A DNA stretch of 64,000 nt from Porpolomopsis calyptriformis. Taxonomy: Eukaryota > Basidiomycota > Agaricomycetes > Agaricales > Hygrophoraceae. The stretch's first letter is position 1. Each line of letters opens with the position of its first letter. The stretch covers positions 1,240,001 through 1,304,000 of the forward strand of contig OX621167.1 in assembly GCA_951640195.1 (NCBI GenBank). The letters are read 5' to 3'. The notes beneath the pieces are model-generated. The model was not told where the DNA came from and did not search any database. It was given only the letters and a program-made list of their open reading frames with translations. A program made the position numbers and the translations under genes. Shown here one piece after another: positions 33,756-44,750 of the stretch.

Positions 33756-36702
33756 ATGTCAAAGTCTGACCACTCAAGCTCCGGTCACAATGGCTCTCGC
33801 AGCCCTCACACTCCTTCAGCCAATGGTCAAACCAAGCCCCTTACACTGGTCCCCACCAACAACGTCACCACTCAGGATGGGACAACTGTCCGTGCTCGGA
33901 TCGACCCCACGCTATCGGTGGATGATGTTATTCGGCAACTATGTATCAATCTTAAAATTAGGGATCCGCCAGGGAAATACGCTTTAAGGGATGACACAGG
34001 CGAGCTCGTTACCGATGACAATTTACGGACGAAAATAAAATTCAAAGTTTCGTTAAAGTATGTGTTATTTGTTCTGTCATTCAATTATTGGCTTAATTTT
34101 TCGACATCTTCCAGGCTTGTCAACGCACCAGAACGAGAAGCAAAAGAAACGGTCGACAAACTTCGTGTCCGAGATGACAAGACGTTGAAATTGACGTTGT
34201 TCACTCTCCAGAAGCACATTAGAGTGTGTTTCCCCCCTTTCCAATCATTCGATCCAGTTAACTTGTTTGCTTGAATAGGAAGAAAAATTTGTCGCAGAAT
34301 TTCTTGTCCACAACGGACTTACAGAATTGATAGATATCATTCATACCAGCCACGGTAATACTCTTGCTGTGGGTGCTCCGAATTCCATTTACTTCCTTTG
34401 ATTGATTATTTTTAGTATGGCCTGGCTGCGGTGCAAAATTTGATGGAACTTGATTACGGTTGGGCAGCTCTCAACGAGTCTTTTATCCTCAAAATCGTGC
34501 AGATACTGTCATCGAATCAGTCCCTCATCAATGTATGTCGGCCCGCTACCGCGATTCTCAAAAGGTTTGTCGAAGCCGACCCAATGAGCGCTCCTGGCCC
34601 AACATCACCGAGCACTAGTAAGAGTCCACCCCTGGCAACGCCAGACTCTGTATATCGCTACGGGTTCCGTGTAGTTTTTGAACAGATGCGGAAGGAAAGG
34701 AGTCTGTTGGAGACTGTGGTGAACCGCTTGGGAAGCCAAGACACTGCCATGGCGTCGTATAGGTTTGTGTTTTGTGCCGTTAATGTCGGAACCTTCTCAC
34801 GTCCTGCGGGTGATAGTATGATGTTAATCAATTCTCTTCTGTCACATGCAAGCGATAATTGGTGGGACGAGTTCATCACTGAATTGGAACGACTGAATGT
34901 CCGAAGGGCGGTTGTGGTATGTCTGCGACCCATTCTATGACCTCATTGCCTATTTAATATCCTTGTCAGCGTCTCATGTCGCTGCATACTATTGAGGACT
35001 TGACGTCTTGCATCCTGGACTTTCAAGCCAACATCGTTCGTGTGACCTATCGCCGAAAAATGACTGCCGTCGATCCCGAACAGAACCCTTCGCATTTGTC
35101 GGTCTTGCATTGTATCTGGAAGGGCTGCAGATTACAGGAGGAAAGGGATGCTTACGGGAATGTTCTGAAATGGCGGCAACTTGGTTTTGACAGCGAAAAT
35201 GTGGTCAATGAGTTGAGTGAAGTTGGCGTCTTGGGTATGGATTGTCTGGTTCGTATCTCCTATTCCAACTGTTCTTGTTCAATCGGAAAGACTGAAGCGC
35301 GGGGGGGGGGATAGAAAAACTTTATTCAGAATGATCCTGATTTTTTCTCAAAGGTATCATTACCTTTACCGTTTGTCTTTGAACTGACAAAGTTTTCCGT
35401 AGGCTGTACTCGAACAAATTAGCCGACCACAAGAAAGGAGGTGCCCGATAGCTAAAGCCTCAAACGAAGTTGTTGAACTTCTTTGTGATCATTGGGCAAT
35501 TTTCGCTCCTGGCTGTGCGTTTTCAGGTTATATCTAGTTCCATAATCCATCTTAGGGGCTTTCTAGACTCCACTTCTACAGCGTTCCAACCATTCTTCCT
35601 CAATTTCTACAAGGTCCATGCCCTCGCTACTCACTTTTTTATACGAATGTGGGGTGAGAGCGGAGCGGCATACGGTGACTTTACCAGGGTTGTTGCTCTT
35701 GTTCGCAGCCAGTACGTCCGTTTTAGTCTCGTCCTCCCGCTCTACTGATTCATCCCTTGAACAGAGTCAAACTCGCCCTTAGAAGTGAGAATGTCCGACC
35801 GTGGCATGAAGTAGAGAGTGACTTCCTCGAGTGCGAATATCGGGCAGTAAGAGACAGGCAAATGAAAGAGCTCGAAGAGGAAGATGATCTTTTGACCAAG
35901 GTTCCTGTTCGGTAAGCGATGTCGACCAATTTTATGCTTTTTCTAAACATCGCTTCAGAAATCTTCGGGCGACATTGTATAAGGAATCGTTCGAATTTGT
36001 TCGCCAACAAAGGATCCAGTGCCTATTACAAGGTGCCTGGTTTGTCAATGCAATCCCATTGTCATCCCCCACCACGAAGGAGCAAGGTCACCGACCGAGT
36101 AGGCCTTGGCGATTCATGAGATTGGTACGCTGTCCATTGAGAAAAAAATAAGCACTACTAACAAATCGTGTTTTAGGATAATGGACTGAAATATCTTCAC
36201 TATGTCGACAGCGCTGTTAAATTCCCTGTTCGGAGTGGACTTGAAGATCTTCCTGAACGCATTGAAGTATCACACATAACCGAAATTTCTCCTGGAATGT
36301 GCGCGCCGCCCCCGAATGTCCTGCGGGATCAGAACGATCTCCCAACATCACAATTGGTGTCATCCCCTCTTTCATTTTCATTACTCAGTGCCAATGGAGC
36401 CTTGGCGCATCAAATTGCCCCTGATCAGTCCCGCTGGGCCGACTGGACGGATGGCCTGAACATGCTTCGCAGGGATAGTGGTCACGTTGCCTCTCGGGAA
36501 ACTGCAGGATTCGTACGTGCTTTGACTGAGATTGGATTAAAAATCAAACTGTTGGGTGAGTTGAACTCCTTGGCGTGTCGTAGATGCGTAACCTCAACCT
36601 GTCTTCTTAGATCTGTCGGGGGAAATGGTGGAGATTCCAAGCGGCCTTGTAGCTGGGCCTCCACCGGCTAATACCGATTTCTTCTTCTCAGATTTGATGT
36701 AA
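33756..36702 (+). CDS. ELMO/CED-12 domain protein
   Basis: ELMO proteins pair with DOCK-type exchange factors to activate Rac-like GTPases in actin control. Order: a ubiquitin-like/RBD start (TVRARIDPTLSVDDVIRQLC, YALRDDTGELVTDDNLRTKI), armadillo-like helices (TLKLTLFTLQKHIREEKFVAE, LIDIIHTSHGNTLAYGLAA), then SLINVCRPATAILKRFVEAD and FEQMRKERSLLETVVNRLG. The ELMO domain includes PSHLSVLHCIWKG, WRQLGFDSENV and FLLEQISRPQERRCPIAKAS. A PH domain has GAWFVNAIPL, WRFMRLDNGLKYLHYVDSA and ADWTDGLNMLRRDSG, ending PANTDFFFSDLM. First exon 33756-34057, second from 34115; about ten introns in all, one holding a G10 run near 35299. A Rho-like GTPase at 16722-17667 lies on the same contig, but no link is implied. 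Confidence 0.88.
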
Positions 36703-36955
36703 CCACTGATATTAGATCTATTGCTAGTAAGTTTCATCGCAGAGGGCATATAGCCAAGATATACAGAAAAGTATCCTTGTGCAATGGCGTGTCTACTCAG
36801 AATGCAGTTGATGCGAGGAATGAAATTGGATATTGAAACTTGCTGAAGCGGGGGTTGAACCCGGTCCAATGGCATGAATGAACATAGAAGGTGAAGCCCC
36901 AATGACGGAAGAGGTGAGTGCAGGAAAAAGGGAAAGATACGATACAGGCCCTGCA

Positions 36956-39159
36956 TTATGAGTGATACCCGTTTACCATAGCGGATCGTTTGCTAGCCGT
37001 AAATTCGGCGCCGGCTTTGAAAAATGGTCCGAAGATGGATTCGGGATCTTTGAAGTCGTTGTGGACAACATTTACAAGGTAGCTGGTGTCCATGAGCTGG
37101 GAGATGAGTTCTCTCGAAGGGCTGTCAGGGTCGTATAATTTCGCCCATTGTTGACCAAGTTCATACGCCTCGTCCTGTCGCAAGAAGAGGAGTCAACACT
37201 TCATTGTGTAACATGCCATCGGCAGAGATGAACCTTCCACGCCATGAAGCTGACAGCTTCCACAATTGTGGGCTGTATGATTTCCTTGCCCGGGAACACA
37301 CCCCATGTAACGGCATTCGGACCTTCCGAGTGGGTGTTTGTCCGCAAGTCCCCATCTTTGTTGATGGTATAGTATGTAAAGTTGGCGTCCCGCTCGATGT
37401 GGGAGAGAAGAAGTGAAAGTAACTCGGGGCTAACGAAAAATTCTAAGTAAGCCTAGACAAGCGAAAAGAAATGAGTATATCCATGTTTAGTTTGTCAAGG
37501 CATATGTGACCTTTTGATATACGTATCCATTGCTGGGACCCCATCCAAAGACTTTATCATCGCTTCTGGCACCATTAACGGCAGGCTGAGAGTTGATGGT
37601 CAAGAAGCCCAACTCGTTCATCTTGGCTAGCTGGCTCGATATGACGGACGTCTCAATCGCCGGTTCTTGATCTGACCACGGGAGAGCTGAGAGGTCTTTC
37701 AAACAGAATCGACTAAAGAGCTTGGTTATGTCTGAAAAAGTCGTAGGCTGACCCCAAAGTTTGAGGGCGTCGGCTTTCTAGAGTAGGGAATTGAGTAAAA
37801 GAGTGTCCAGATATCTAAATCGACGCACAGTCTGTTTTATCCAAACGCCATAACCGTCCAGTTCACCGTACGCAGGACTCCGCGAATCTCCGAATCGACC
37901 ATTGGGGTATTCGTCCCAGTTTTCTGTCCTTGAGAGGTATGACTTTGTACGATTGGCCCAGAATATTGGACGAATCGACTCCGTTCGCCTGTTCGGTGTT
38001 AAAGACTGTAAATGTGATTAGAGGTAGTGACAGAGCTGCACAAGACAAGAACGGACCTGGCGCCAGGGTAGAGGCTTGATTGTCTCTACCCTTGGAACCA
38101 AATTCAGCTCCTCCAGGAGCAGTTTCGTTCCCTTCTCCAGATTCATAGTGTAGAAATGGAGTCCTCTAATGTCAATGTCTGCCTTCAGAATCGTTTTACA
38201 CATATCCGCAACCAAAGTAGTCCCAATCTCCCTGACTTTTTCGTCATCATTCTTATGTGGCTCTAACGCGGCAAAAACCGCATCGGGAATAGTAATCTTT
38301 GCGAGACTCGTTGCCCTCTGGAACCCATTCCAGGTCTGGATAGGGGCAATACCAGGAATGATTGGAATCGTGATTCCTGCATCGCGGACGGCGCGCACCC
38401 AGTCTATAAAGAGGTCGACGTCATAAAACATCTGTGTGAAGATGAAATTAACGCCGGCGTCTGCTTTCTCCTTGAGGTATTGCATCTCCTGGTCACGCTG
38501 CGCCTTGGGAAGGGCCTGGTACTGTGGAAAACCTGCGACAGCAATATCAAAATAATCGCCATAGTGGCGCCTGATATGTCGGACGAGATCGATGCCATAA
38601 ATGAAACCGCCTTCGGTGGCTTCCCATTCATCTTTCCCCTGTGGCGGATCACCTCGCAGAGCTAAGATGTTGCGGCAACCATGTTGTTTTGCTTCCTATG
38701 TTCAATCACGATGAGATCCTACCATTGGTCACGTATAAATAGGCCAGGCATACCTGCAACGCAATGTCCACCTTTTCCTTGGGCATGTTGGTGCATGTTA
38801 AATGCATGCACGTCTCTATTCCAATTAAACTTTGACATGTCTTCACCATCTCGGAAGTCAAATCAGAGGTTCTACCTCCCGCATTCCTGTTTGTCTCCGT
38901 AGAGGTTATCATCCCAAGGCGACATTGCAAAGGATTATATATTATTCACCAGGTAATGTCTATAAATTCTGGCCCGAGTGCACGCATTCGCTCTATTCGG
39001 TCGAGTAAATTTTGTAGGCCCTTTGAAACAGCGTAAGCAGCACATCGATATATTTCATCGCTGTTCACCAACCTGAGCAGTTCGAGGTGGAAAATACTCG
39101 AAAGACCACCAGACTTTTTCCTCCTTGGAGGACCGCTCAATTTTCTGGCTGATTTTCAT
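36956..39159 (-). CDS. Methylenetetrahydrofolate reductase (MTHFR)
   Basis: The enzyme reduces 5,10-methylenetetrahydrofolate to 5-methyltetrahydrofolate with NAD(P)H and FAD, feeding methionine synthesis. The N-terminal TIM barrel is spread over short exons: [73 protein letters not shown] and [19 protein letters not shown]. Then [29 protein letters not shown] and [19 protein letters not shown] follow. The eukaryotic C-terminal regulatory domain follows ([70 protein letters not shown]) and the end is MVNGYHS. Yeast has two paralogues (Met12 and Met13) and I cannot tell which this resembles more, so no symbol is given. The start ATG is 39159. The gene begins only 75 bp from the DUF202 gene upstream on the same strand. 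Confidence 0.93.
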
Positions 39160-39234
39160 AATACGTATGGTGTGATGTGGGGTGATTTTCGGACTGGGTC
39201 TCACGTGCCGATACTTATATTTACTCCCAGGTTT

Positions 39235-39688
39235 TCACAACTCATTTTCCTCCGCAAGAAGAATAATACAGGTAGTGAACACAACCCCAGCTACCACGCT
39301 CATGATCGCCAAATGTGGTCTACAAATTTCATGTCAGTATTATCACAAGAGTTGGCTCAAAAGCCCACTTAGTTGCAACAAGAAAAGCCCTCATATCGCG
39401 CAAATCCCAATATCCGCCCTGATATTCCCAACACCCAGCTACGATGGCAGCAATTGAAGCAACGAAGAGCACAATAGCCATCGGCAAGCCAACTCCAGAA
39501 CCTCGATGAGGCGATTCTGCGTTATCATCGAGCGGGACGAGACGAGCGCGTAGAAGAACGGAAAAAGAGAGTAACGAGAGGAGGAGGGCCAGCTTGAGAT
39601 GAGAGAGGATATTACGTTCCAACATGCAGAAGTCCCTGGCAGTACTTCCGAAGTTTTCCACAATGTGGGGTTGAGATATTCCTGGCAT
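39235..39688 (-). CDS. DUF202 family small membrane protein
   Basis: Two exons (39688-39369, 39319-39235) give 134 residues with three hydrophobic segments. The first part has the DUF202 signature ENFGSTARDFCMLERNILSHLK, followed by ALLLSLLSFSVLLRARL, then LPMAIVLFVASIAAIVAG and CWEYQGGYWDLRD. The second exon supplies the last helix (HLAIMSVVAGVVFTTCII) and ends LAEENEL. DUF202 proteins are small inner- or vacuolar-membrane proteins of poorly defined function; fungal Nvj-type relatives with this domain are known in the wider family. Placement just upstream of MTHFR on the same strand is noted without implying function. Confidence 0.85.
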
Positions 39689-40146
39689 TGTAATACAAGT
39701 TCGAGGTCAACTGTCATGTGCAAAGGCACATCAGCAAAAGTGCGATATTTTTGTACTTGTTAATACAGGTTTTGCATCTTTGAACCATACCATTTGACAA
39801 CAGGTAAGTAAAGATGTACAGTTAGTTTGCTAGTGTGGCAGTGGGAGGTCATATGGATAGGATGCCTAAGATTGGAAGATAACATACCTTCTTATGATGC
39901 AACATTGTTTTCAGGATTTATGAATGACTCCCACTTAGGCATTGGTTGGAGAGAATCCAAAATAGTGAGGGAACATCAAAGATGACTTTGAGGAACTCAT
40001 AGAGAACCAGTACAAGGCTTTGAGGGCAAAATAAAGGCTGAGCAACAATTTTCTATTATTGTCATAGTAACTGTCAATAGTTCTCCTGTCACAGATGTAA
40101 ATTTTTCATTCTTTCTCTATGTTAGTCATTGTGTCTTAGTTGGACT
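39689..40146. other. Edge of the retrotransposon block
   Basis: This holds the DUF202 promoter side. Around 40104-40128 a segment (cattctttctctatgttagt) closely matches the copia reverse-transcriptase start near 41066-41085, so a decayed copy of that copia fragment lies here. No intact gene is seen. Confidence 0.45.
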
Positions 40147-40499
40147 TGTCTTATCTTTGCTTGGGATTCCCCAGGATTACGCTATGGGATTCCCCATAGC
40201 CTTACTTCTTTCATTTATCCTAGATAGGACACCTTTCATTTCTGACTACTCATGTTTCACCTCTTCACATGCTCCGTCACTTATCATGCTTATCTTTACC
40301 TGACTGCATGTATTCCTCATTGTTACACTGACTCACCCGCAGTAGCATAGTCAGTATATAAACCCCTAGTTAGTCGTACTCAGACCTTAAGTCTGATTCC
40401 TCGTTAGACAACCCAATAACTAGGACTTGAGACATCATCATTGTCTTGGGACAGAGCACTCCGAAGTAAAACCATCTCAACAACAACCAGTTTATAACA
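40147..40499 (+). repeat. Solo LTR of the Gypsy-3 family
   Basis: It starts TGTCTTATC and ends TTTATAACA, with a TATA box (tatataaac, near 40356) and the aagtctgatt motif that also occurs in the Gypsy-3 LTR. It splits the copia reverse transcriptase. No clean target duplication is visible, and its left flank matches the left flank of the copy at 53196, suggesting recombination between copies. Confidence 0.6.
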
Positions 40500-41096
40500 G
40501 CTACAGCAACAATGACAGATTCGTGGGCATTGCATTTGAAGAATACGGAGTGGTCCACACTTGATTGTTGGTATCCGAACTTGTAGAACACTGCGGAAAG
40601 TGTTTCATACTATTTGTGGCTAGCCTGTTTTAGTCCATACATTGCTTTCAGCAGATGGCAGACCTTCCCTTCCTCTCTGGGTTTCAGAACTCCTTTCAGA
40701 GGCCACATATAGACCTCCTCCTTCAGTAGGGCATTGAGGTAAGCACTCTTGATATCTACCTGGTGGATTTCCCAGTTGAGTTGAGCAGCTAAAGAGAGGA
40801 TGACTCAGACAGATGGCATCTTCGCAGCTGATGAGAACATTTCTGTGTAATTTACACCATATGTTTAGTGGTGTCCACTAGCAACTATGCGAACCTGACA
40901 TGTATCCACAATGTCATCCACATTCCATTTCTCCTTCAATACTTTGGAACATGGGATTACGGGTTTTCCAGGAGGTAGGTTAACAATCTCCCAAGTCCGG
41001 AGTTTCTGGAGTTGACCTATCTCATATTTCAGAGCAGTGTTGTCACGGACATAATTTTTCCATTCCTTCTCTATGTTAGTCATCATTAATTAGTCA
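40500..41096 (-). pseudogene. Ty1/copia reverse transcriptase fragment
   Basis: Minus-strand frames read LQKLRTWEIVNLPPGKPVIP, EIHQVDIKSAYLNALLKEE, CHLLKAMYGLKQASHKWYE and FGYQQSSVDHSVFFKC, the N-terminal and palm part of a copia reverse transcriptase. Stops and frame changes make it non-functional. It is the left continuation of the integrase at 53526-54861; the two were separated by Gypsy-1. Confidence 0.85.
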
Positions 41097-41101
41097 GATC
41101 T
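41097..41101. repeat. Target-site duplication, left (GATCT)
   Basis: GATCT lies directly before the Gypsy-1 5' LTR and is repeated at 53192-53196 after the 3' LTR. Confidence 0.9.
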
Positions 41102-41461
41102 TGTCAGAGATATATTTTTTCTTTTTCCTTTACTCGTCTATCTCTATTTACATCAGACAGTTTACATCAATAACCGCTTAGCCACCCAAGCTCCGCTTAG
41201 TAATAGAAGGTGACCAAGCCATATCTATATTTAGTCTACCATCACTCTCCTTATCTACATGACTCATCCATAGTTGTTACAACTCACACGTAGTCAGCAT
41301 GACTCATACTTGGCTAGTATATAAAGCTAGCAGTAGATAGACTTAGGATAAGTCTGTTTCTTTCGTTAACACCCCAATCAGTAGTCTTCCAACCCTTTAA
41401 AAACCCTACACCCAGAGCCTGAAGTAAAACCTTGCGATCAACCCTAGACTGCCGTCTAACA
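41102..41461 (+). repeat. Gypsy-1 5' LTR
   Basis: Begins TGTCAGAG and ends CTAACA. The TATA box TATATAAA is at 41318-41325 and the probable transcript start near 41350 (AAGTCTGTTTCTT). Confidence 0.93.
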
Positions 41462-41473
41462 AGAAACAGACTT
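41461..41473 (+). other. Self-priming primer-binding site of Gypsy-1
   Basis: AAGAAACAGACTT is the exact reverse complement of 41350-41362 in the LTR, about 30 bp after the TATA box. This is the arrangement used by Tf1, in which the RNA's own 5' end primes minus-strand synthesis. No tRNA 3' end was checked against it. Confidence 0.7.
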
Positions 41474-41593
41474 CCTTCTTGCTCACTCCACGCTATACAA
41501 CCCCTACTCTGTCTGGCCAGCACTGAAGGTCTTCACCCACCAGATCAATTTCACCACCCAGACATCAATATTGATTAGGCTTGCTCTCTCCCC

Positions 41594-43057
41594 TTGTATT
41601 CCCGTCAAGCCCCCCAATATCCAACTGCCACCGTTCCACCAATAGTTTTGACTTGTTCATCATCCACTATCCCTCACCCTGCTATCCCTCTCTCCCAGGA
41701 AGGCTCTCTCCCTCCTGCCCCAGCTCCCATCCCTGACGAGACGGTTGACCCTGCCCAAGAAGAAGAAGAACAAGAAGAAGAAGAACAAGCAGGTCCCTCT
41801 CACTCAAAAGGGAAAGGTTGAGCTGAGGACAATGATGAGGATGAAGAAGAAGATCCATGCGTAGCCTTCGAGATCATGAAGCAGGATTATCAACAATTGC
41901 TGCAGGTCCAACAAGACCAAGCGCAAGCGAGTCATAGAATCGAACAACAACTTCAAGTATTGATGGCTAACCTCATAGGCCCCCAACCTGTCCCTGCCCC
42001 TCTTGGGCTATTCCCCCAACCTCTCCAAGCACCCCCAGTATTCCCCCAACCTGTCCCTGCCCCTGCCCCTGCCCCTGCCCCTGCCCCTGCCAAGATCAAG
42101 ATGAACCCTCCTGATGAATTCTCTGGTGATCCCACCAAGCTCCGCAACTTCCTACGTCAAGTGAAGCTGAACCATTTGGGACGACAAGGAATCTCAGAGG
42201 CCGACAAGATTATCTATGCCTTGTCGTTTATGATCGGAGGAAATGCAGAACCATGGGCTGAGCGTCAAGTAGACACTTACACAACATTGAACTGGGTTGG
42301 TGCCAATTGGGCTGTCTTTGAACAAGCCCTCACCCGAGACTTTGGAGACTTGGACCCCAAGTCAACTGCTCAACTGAAGATCAAGGACGTCAAGCAGTTC
42401 AACAAGAGCGCAGAGGAGTACAACATCAATTTCAATTGATGGGCCCATGATACTGGATACGGACAAGAAGCTTCGGTGACTTTATATAAAGACAGACTCA
42501 ACCCCTCCCTTTTGTGACAGATCTACCTCTCAGATCGTCAACCCACCACCCTCTTTGAATGGCAGTCTCGTGCTGCAGAACTTGACAGACGACATCGAGA
42601 ATTCCTGGCTAGAACATCTTCTAAGCCCCAGACTCGTAACACTCGTATCACCAACACCCCCTACCAACAAGGACCACCTGCTGGTCCCTCTACCTATTCC
42701 AACCCTGCTGCCCCCAGAATCAAACAAGAAGAAAAGCCTGCTTCACTAGGAGGAATTCCCAAAGGAGCATGTTTCAACTGTGGACGATTTGGCCACTTTG
42801 CCAGTTCTTGTCCCAATGCTCCTAGGACGAGTACTTCTGGTTCTGGAAGCCGCTCCTTCACCCCAGCAGCTAGAGGTCGTGGAGGAAAGAAACCTAGTCG
42901 AGGGAGAAATGTTCGAGTTCTGGAGACCTCAGCCTCGATTGAGGAGGTTAACTCTAATGAAGATTCTCGTCAAGACTTCGAGAAATGTGGTATCGTCAAC
43001 TGGGAGCCTAAGAGGAAAGAAGAGCTGAAGAGAGCTTTGGAGAAACAGGGTTTTTGA
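41594..43057 (+). pseudogene. Gypsy-1 gag (capsid/nucleocapsid), broken by TGA codons
   Basis: The frame starts in a Gln/Pro/Glu-rich region, then a coiled-coil-like part (QLLQVQQDQAQASHRIEQQ) and a (PAPA) repeat. The retrotransposon capsid region follows (MNPPDEFSGDPTKLRNFLRQ, FGDLDPKSTAQLKIKDVKQF), ending in a CCHC zinc knuckle CFNCGRFGHFASSC. One continuous frame is interrupted by TGA at 41819, 42437 and 42515, each where Arg (CGA) is plausible, and ends at TGA 43055. The true start ATG is not obvious. Confidence 0.85.
43048..43057 (+). promoter_or_regulatory. Candidate -1 frameshift site between gag and pol
   Basis: In the gag frame the sequence reads G GGT TTT TGA, a canonical X XXY YYZ slippery heptamer (GGGTTTT) directly before the gag stop. 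Slipping back one base enters the protease frame, which is open across the nested insertion once one CCGG duplication is removed. Confidence 0.5.
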
Positions 43058-43066
43058 ACAGTCCGG

Positions 43067-43639
43067 TGATACGACCCCTTGGTCCCCTGAGGTCCGGAGG
43101 ACATGTTCCACATATCTACGTGATCCTCCAGACGTCTACTACACTACTACGATGTCCCTGACTACGCGATTCGGCTTCCTGTCCAGCGATTTATCTCCGA
43201 ATGCTTCGGATTTCTGCGAATTTCTTCGAATTCTCCGATCCTTCTATTCATGATTGCAGCTCATATCAAAGGATGCATCTGATAGCCAGACATCCATTGT
43301 GTAGATCCTCATCGTTCCCATTGACCCTTTCACTGGTGGCTTCGTTCAGAAGTCTCATCCCTTTACTATATAGCATATAAAGGGATCTTTGTTTTCACAG
43401 ATATATTTACTTGTAGATATGTTTGTATCATAGAGAAGGAAGATAGATCCCATCGTCCCACGTCTAGTCCTTCATGTTTGAGCCTCTTCGACCGCCTCTA
43501 GCACTCTAGAGAGTGCTCCGAATTTCTGATTTCTTCTATTTCTTCGATTTGCACGATTTCTTTGATAGCTCCTTTCTATTGTGCCTCCCACCATCTCTTG
43601 GGGCAGATCCCAGAGCTCAGACAGCTCCACATCGCATCA
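43067..43639 (+). repeat. 5' LTR of the gag-only element
   Basis: 573 bp, with TATA-like tagcatataaag near 43371. It differs from the 3' LTR by three substitutions and one T indel. Confidence 0.92.
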
Positions 43640-43775
43640 TTCTGGAGCCCACCGCGAGGGGCCTTGAGCTTTCGTGGATACTGCCCCTTTTGTCTATCCC
43701 CCCTTTGTCTATACCCCCTATTATCTTCTCCCCCAGTTTCTACTCGTTTCTAGCCATTCTTTTTGCGTTCACAGC

Positions 43776-44750
43776 ATGGATGCTGTGCCACTTATGCCTT
43801 TCAGAGGCCACAATAGCGCCCCATCTTTTTCCTGGCATCAGGATCCCACAGAACTGTACCACTACTTTCAAGATCTAGACACCCTCTTCTCCAGTTGCCA
43901 CATTCGATCGGAGCAATTAAAGAAGCAATATGCCTGTCGTTACCTCGATACAGACACGTTCGATCTATGGGAAGGTGTCCCTCAGTTCGATTCACGATTC
44001 AGCTACCAAGACTTTGTGGTAGCTATTTTTCAACTTTACCCCGAGGCAAGCAAGGACTCCCGATTCACGATCGCTGCTTTGGAGTCACTCATAGGACTCC
44101 AACAATCCAAAGAGATCACCAACGAGGTCGATCTTGGTGTCTACTATCGCAGTTTTCTCAAGATTTCGCGTTTTCTAGTAAACAAGCATCGTCTTTCTCT
44201 TTCCGAACAGAGTCGTGCCTTCATTCGAGGCTTCCAGCCATCGCTCTGGTTGCGGATATTGAATCGCCTTCAGATAAAGCTTCCAGACCACTATCCAGAT
44301 GACCCCTATGTCCTAGATGACGTCTATAGTGCTGCACTATTCGTTCTCCACCCCTCGTCTTCATTCCAGTTCCGATCGCAACAGCTATTCGGAGTGCCAG
44401 ACACCTCTACCACTCGGAAATGGACACTCCCCGAACCCGCGATTATTCCTCGATCAAGTGACTTAACTTCTTTCATGGACAATTTTTTCGAAGCTCTTTC
44501 TAGGACTCTAGCGCCTCCCGAAACTCGATCGCTAGCACCCATGGATATCCCCTACCACATCCCGATCACTTCCCTGCCTCCGATTTCGCCTCCAGTACCT
44601 CAAACAACTCAGCCAACTTTCGGGTTTTCTTCCCCCTCATCATCTACCACTTCGATCTCGGTTGTCTCTGATGTCCTAGCTTCCAACGACGTGCAGGACA
44701 CTCCTACGACGTTTCCAGATGCCAAGTTACACGATCCCGAACAGCCATAG
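43776..44750 (+). CDS. Gag-like protein of the non-autonomous element
   Basis: An intact 324-residue ORF from the ATG at 43776 (MDAVPLMPFRGHNSAPSF). It resembles gag proteins common in mushroom genomes: WHQDPTELYHYFQDLDTLF, KKQYACRYLDTDTFDLWEGV, FVVAIFQLYPEASKDSRFT, SEQSRAFIRGFQPSLWLRIL. A Pro/Ser-rich tail follows, and I see no zinc knuckle. The frame stays open upstream to 43674, but that ATG overlaps the LTR edge. Being intact, it could still supply particles; reverse transcriptase would have to come in trans. Confidence 0.8.
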   Translation: MDAVPLMPFRGHNSAPSFSWHQDPTELYHYFQDLDTLFSSCHIRSEQLKKQYACRYLDTDTFDLWEGVPQFDSRFSYQDFVVAIFQLYPEASKDSRFTIAALESLIGLQQSKEITNEVDLGVYYRSFLKISRFLVNKHRLSLSEQSRAFIRGFQPSLWLRILNRLQIKLPDHYPDDPYVLDDVYSAALFVLHPSSSFQFRSQQLFGVPDTSTTRKWTLPEPAIIPRSSDLTSFMDNFFEALSRTLAPPETRSLAPMDIPYHIPITSLPPISPPVPQTTQPTFGFSSPSSSTTSISVVSDVLASNDVQDTPTTFPDAKLHDPEQP

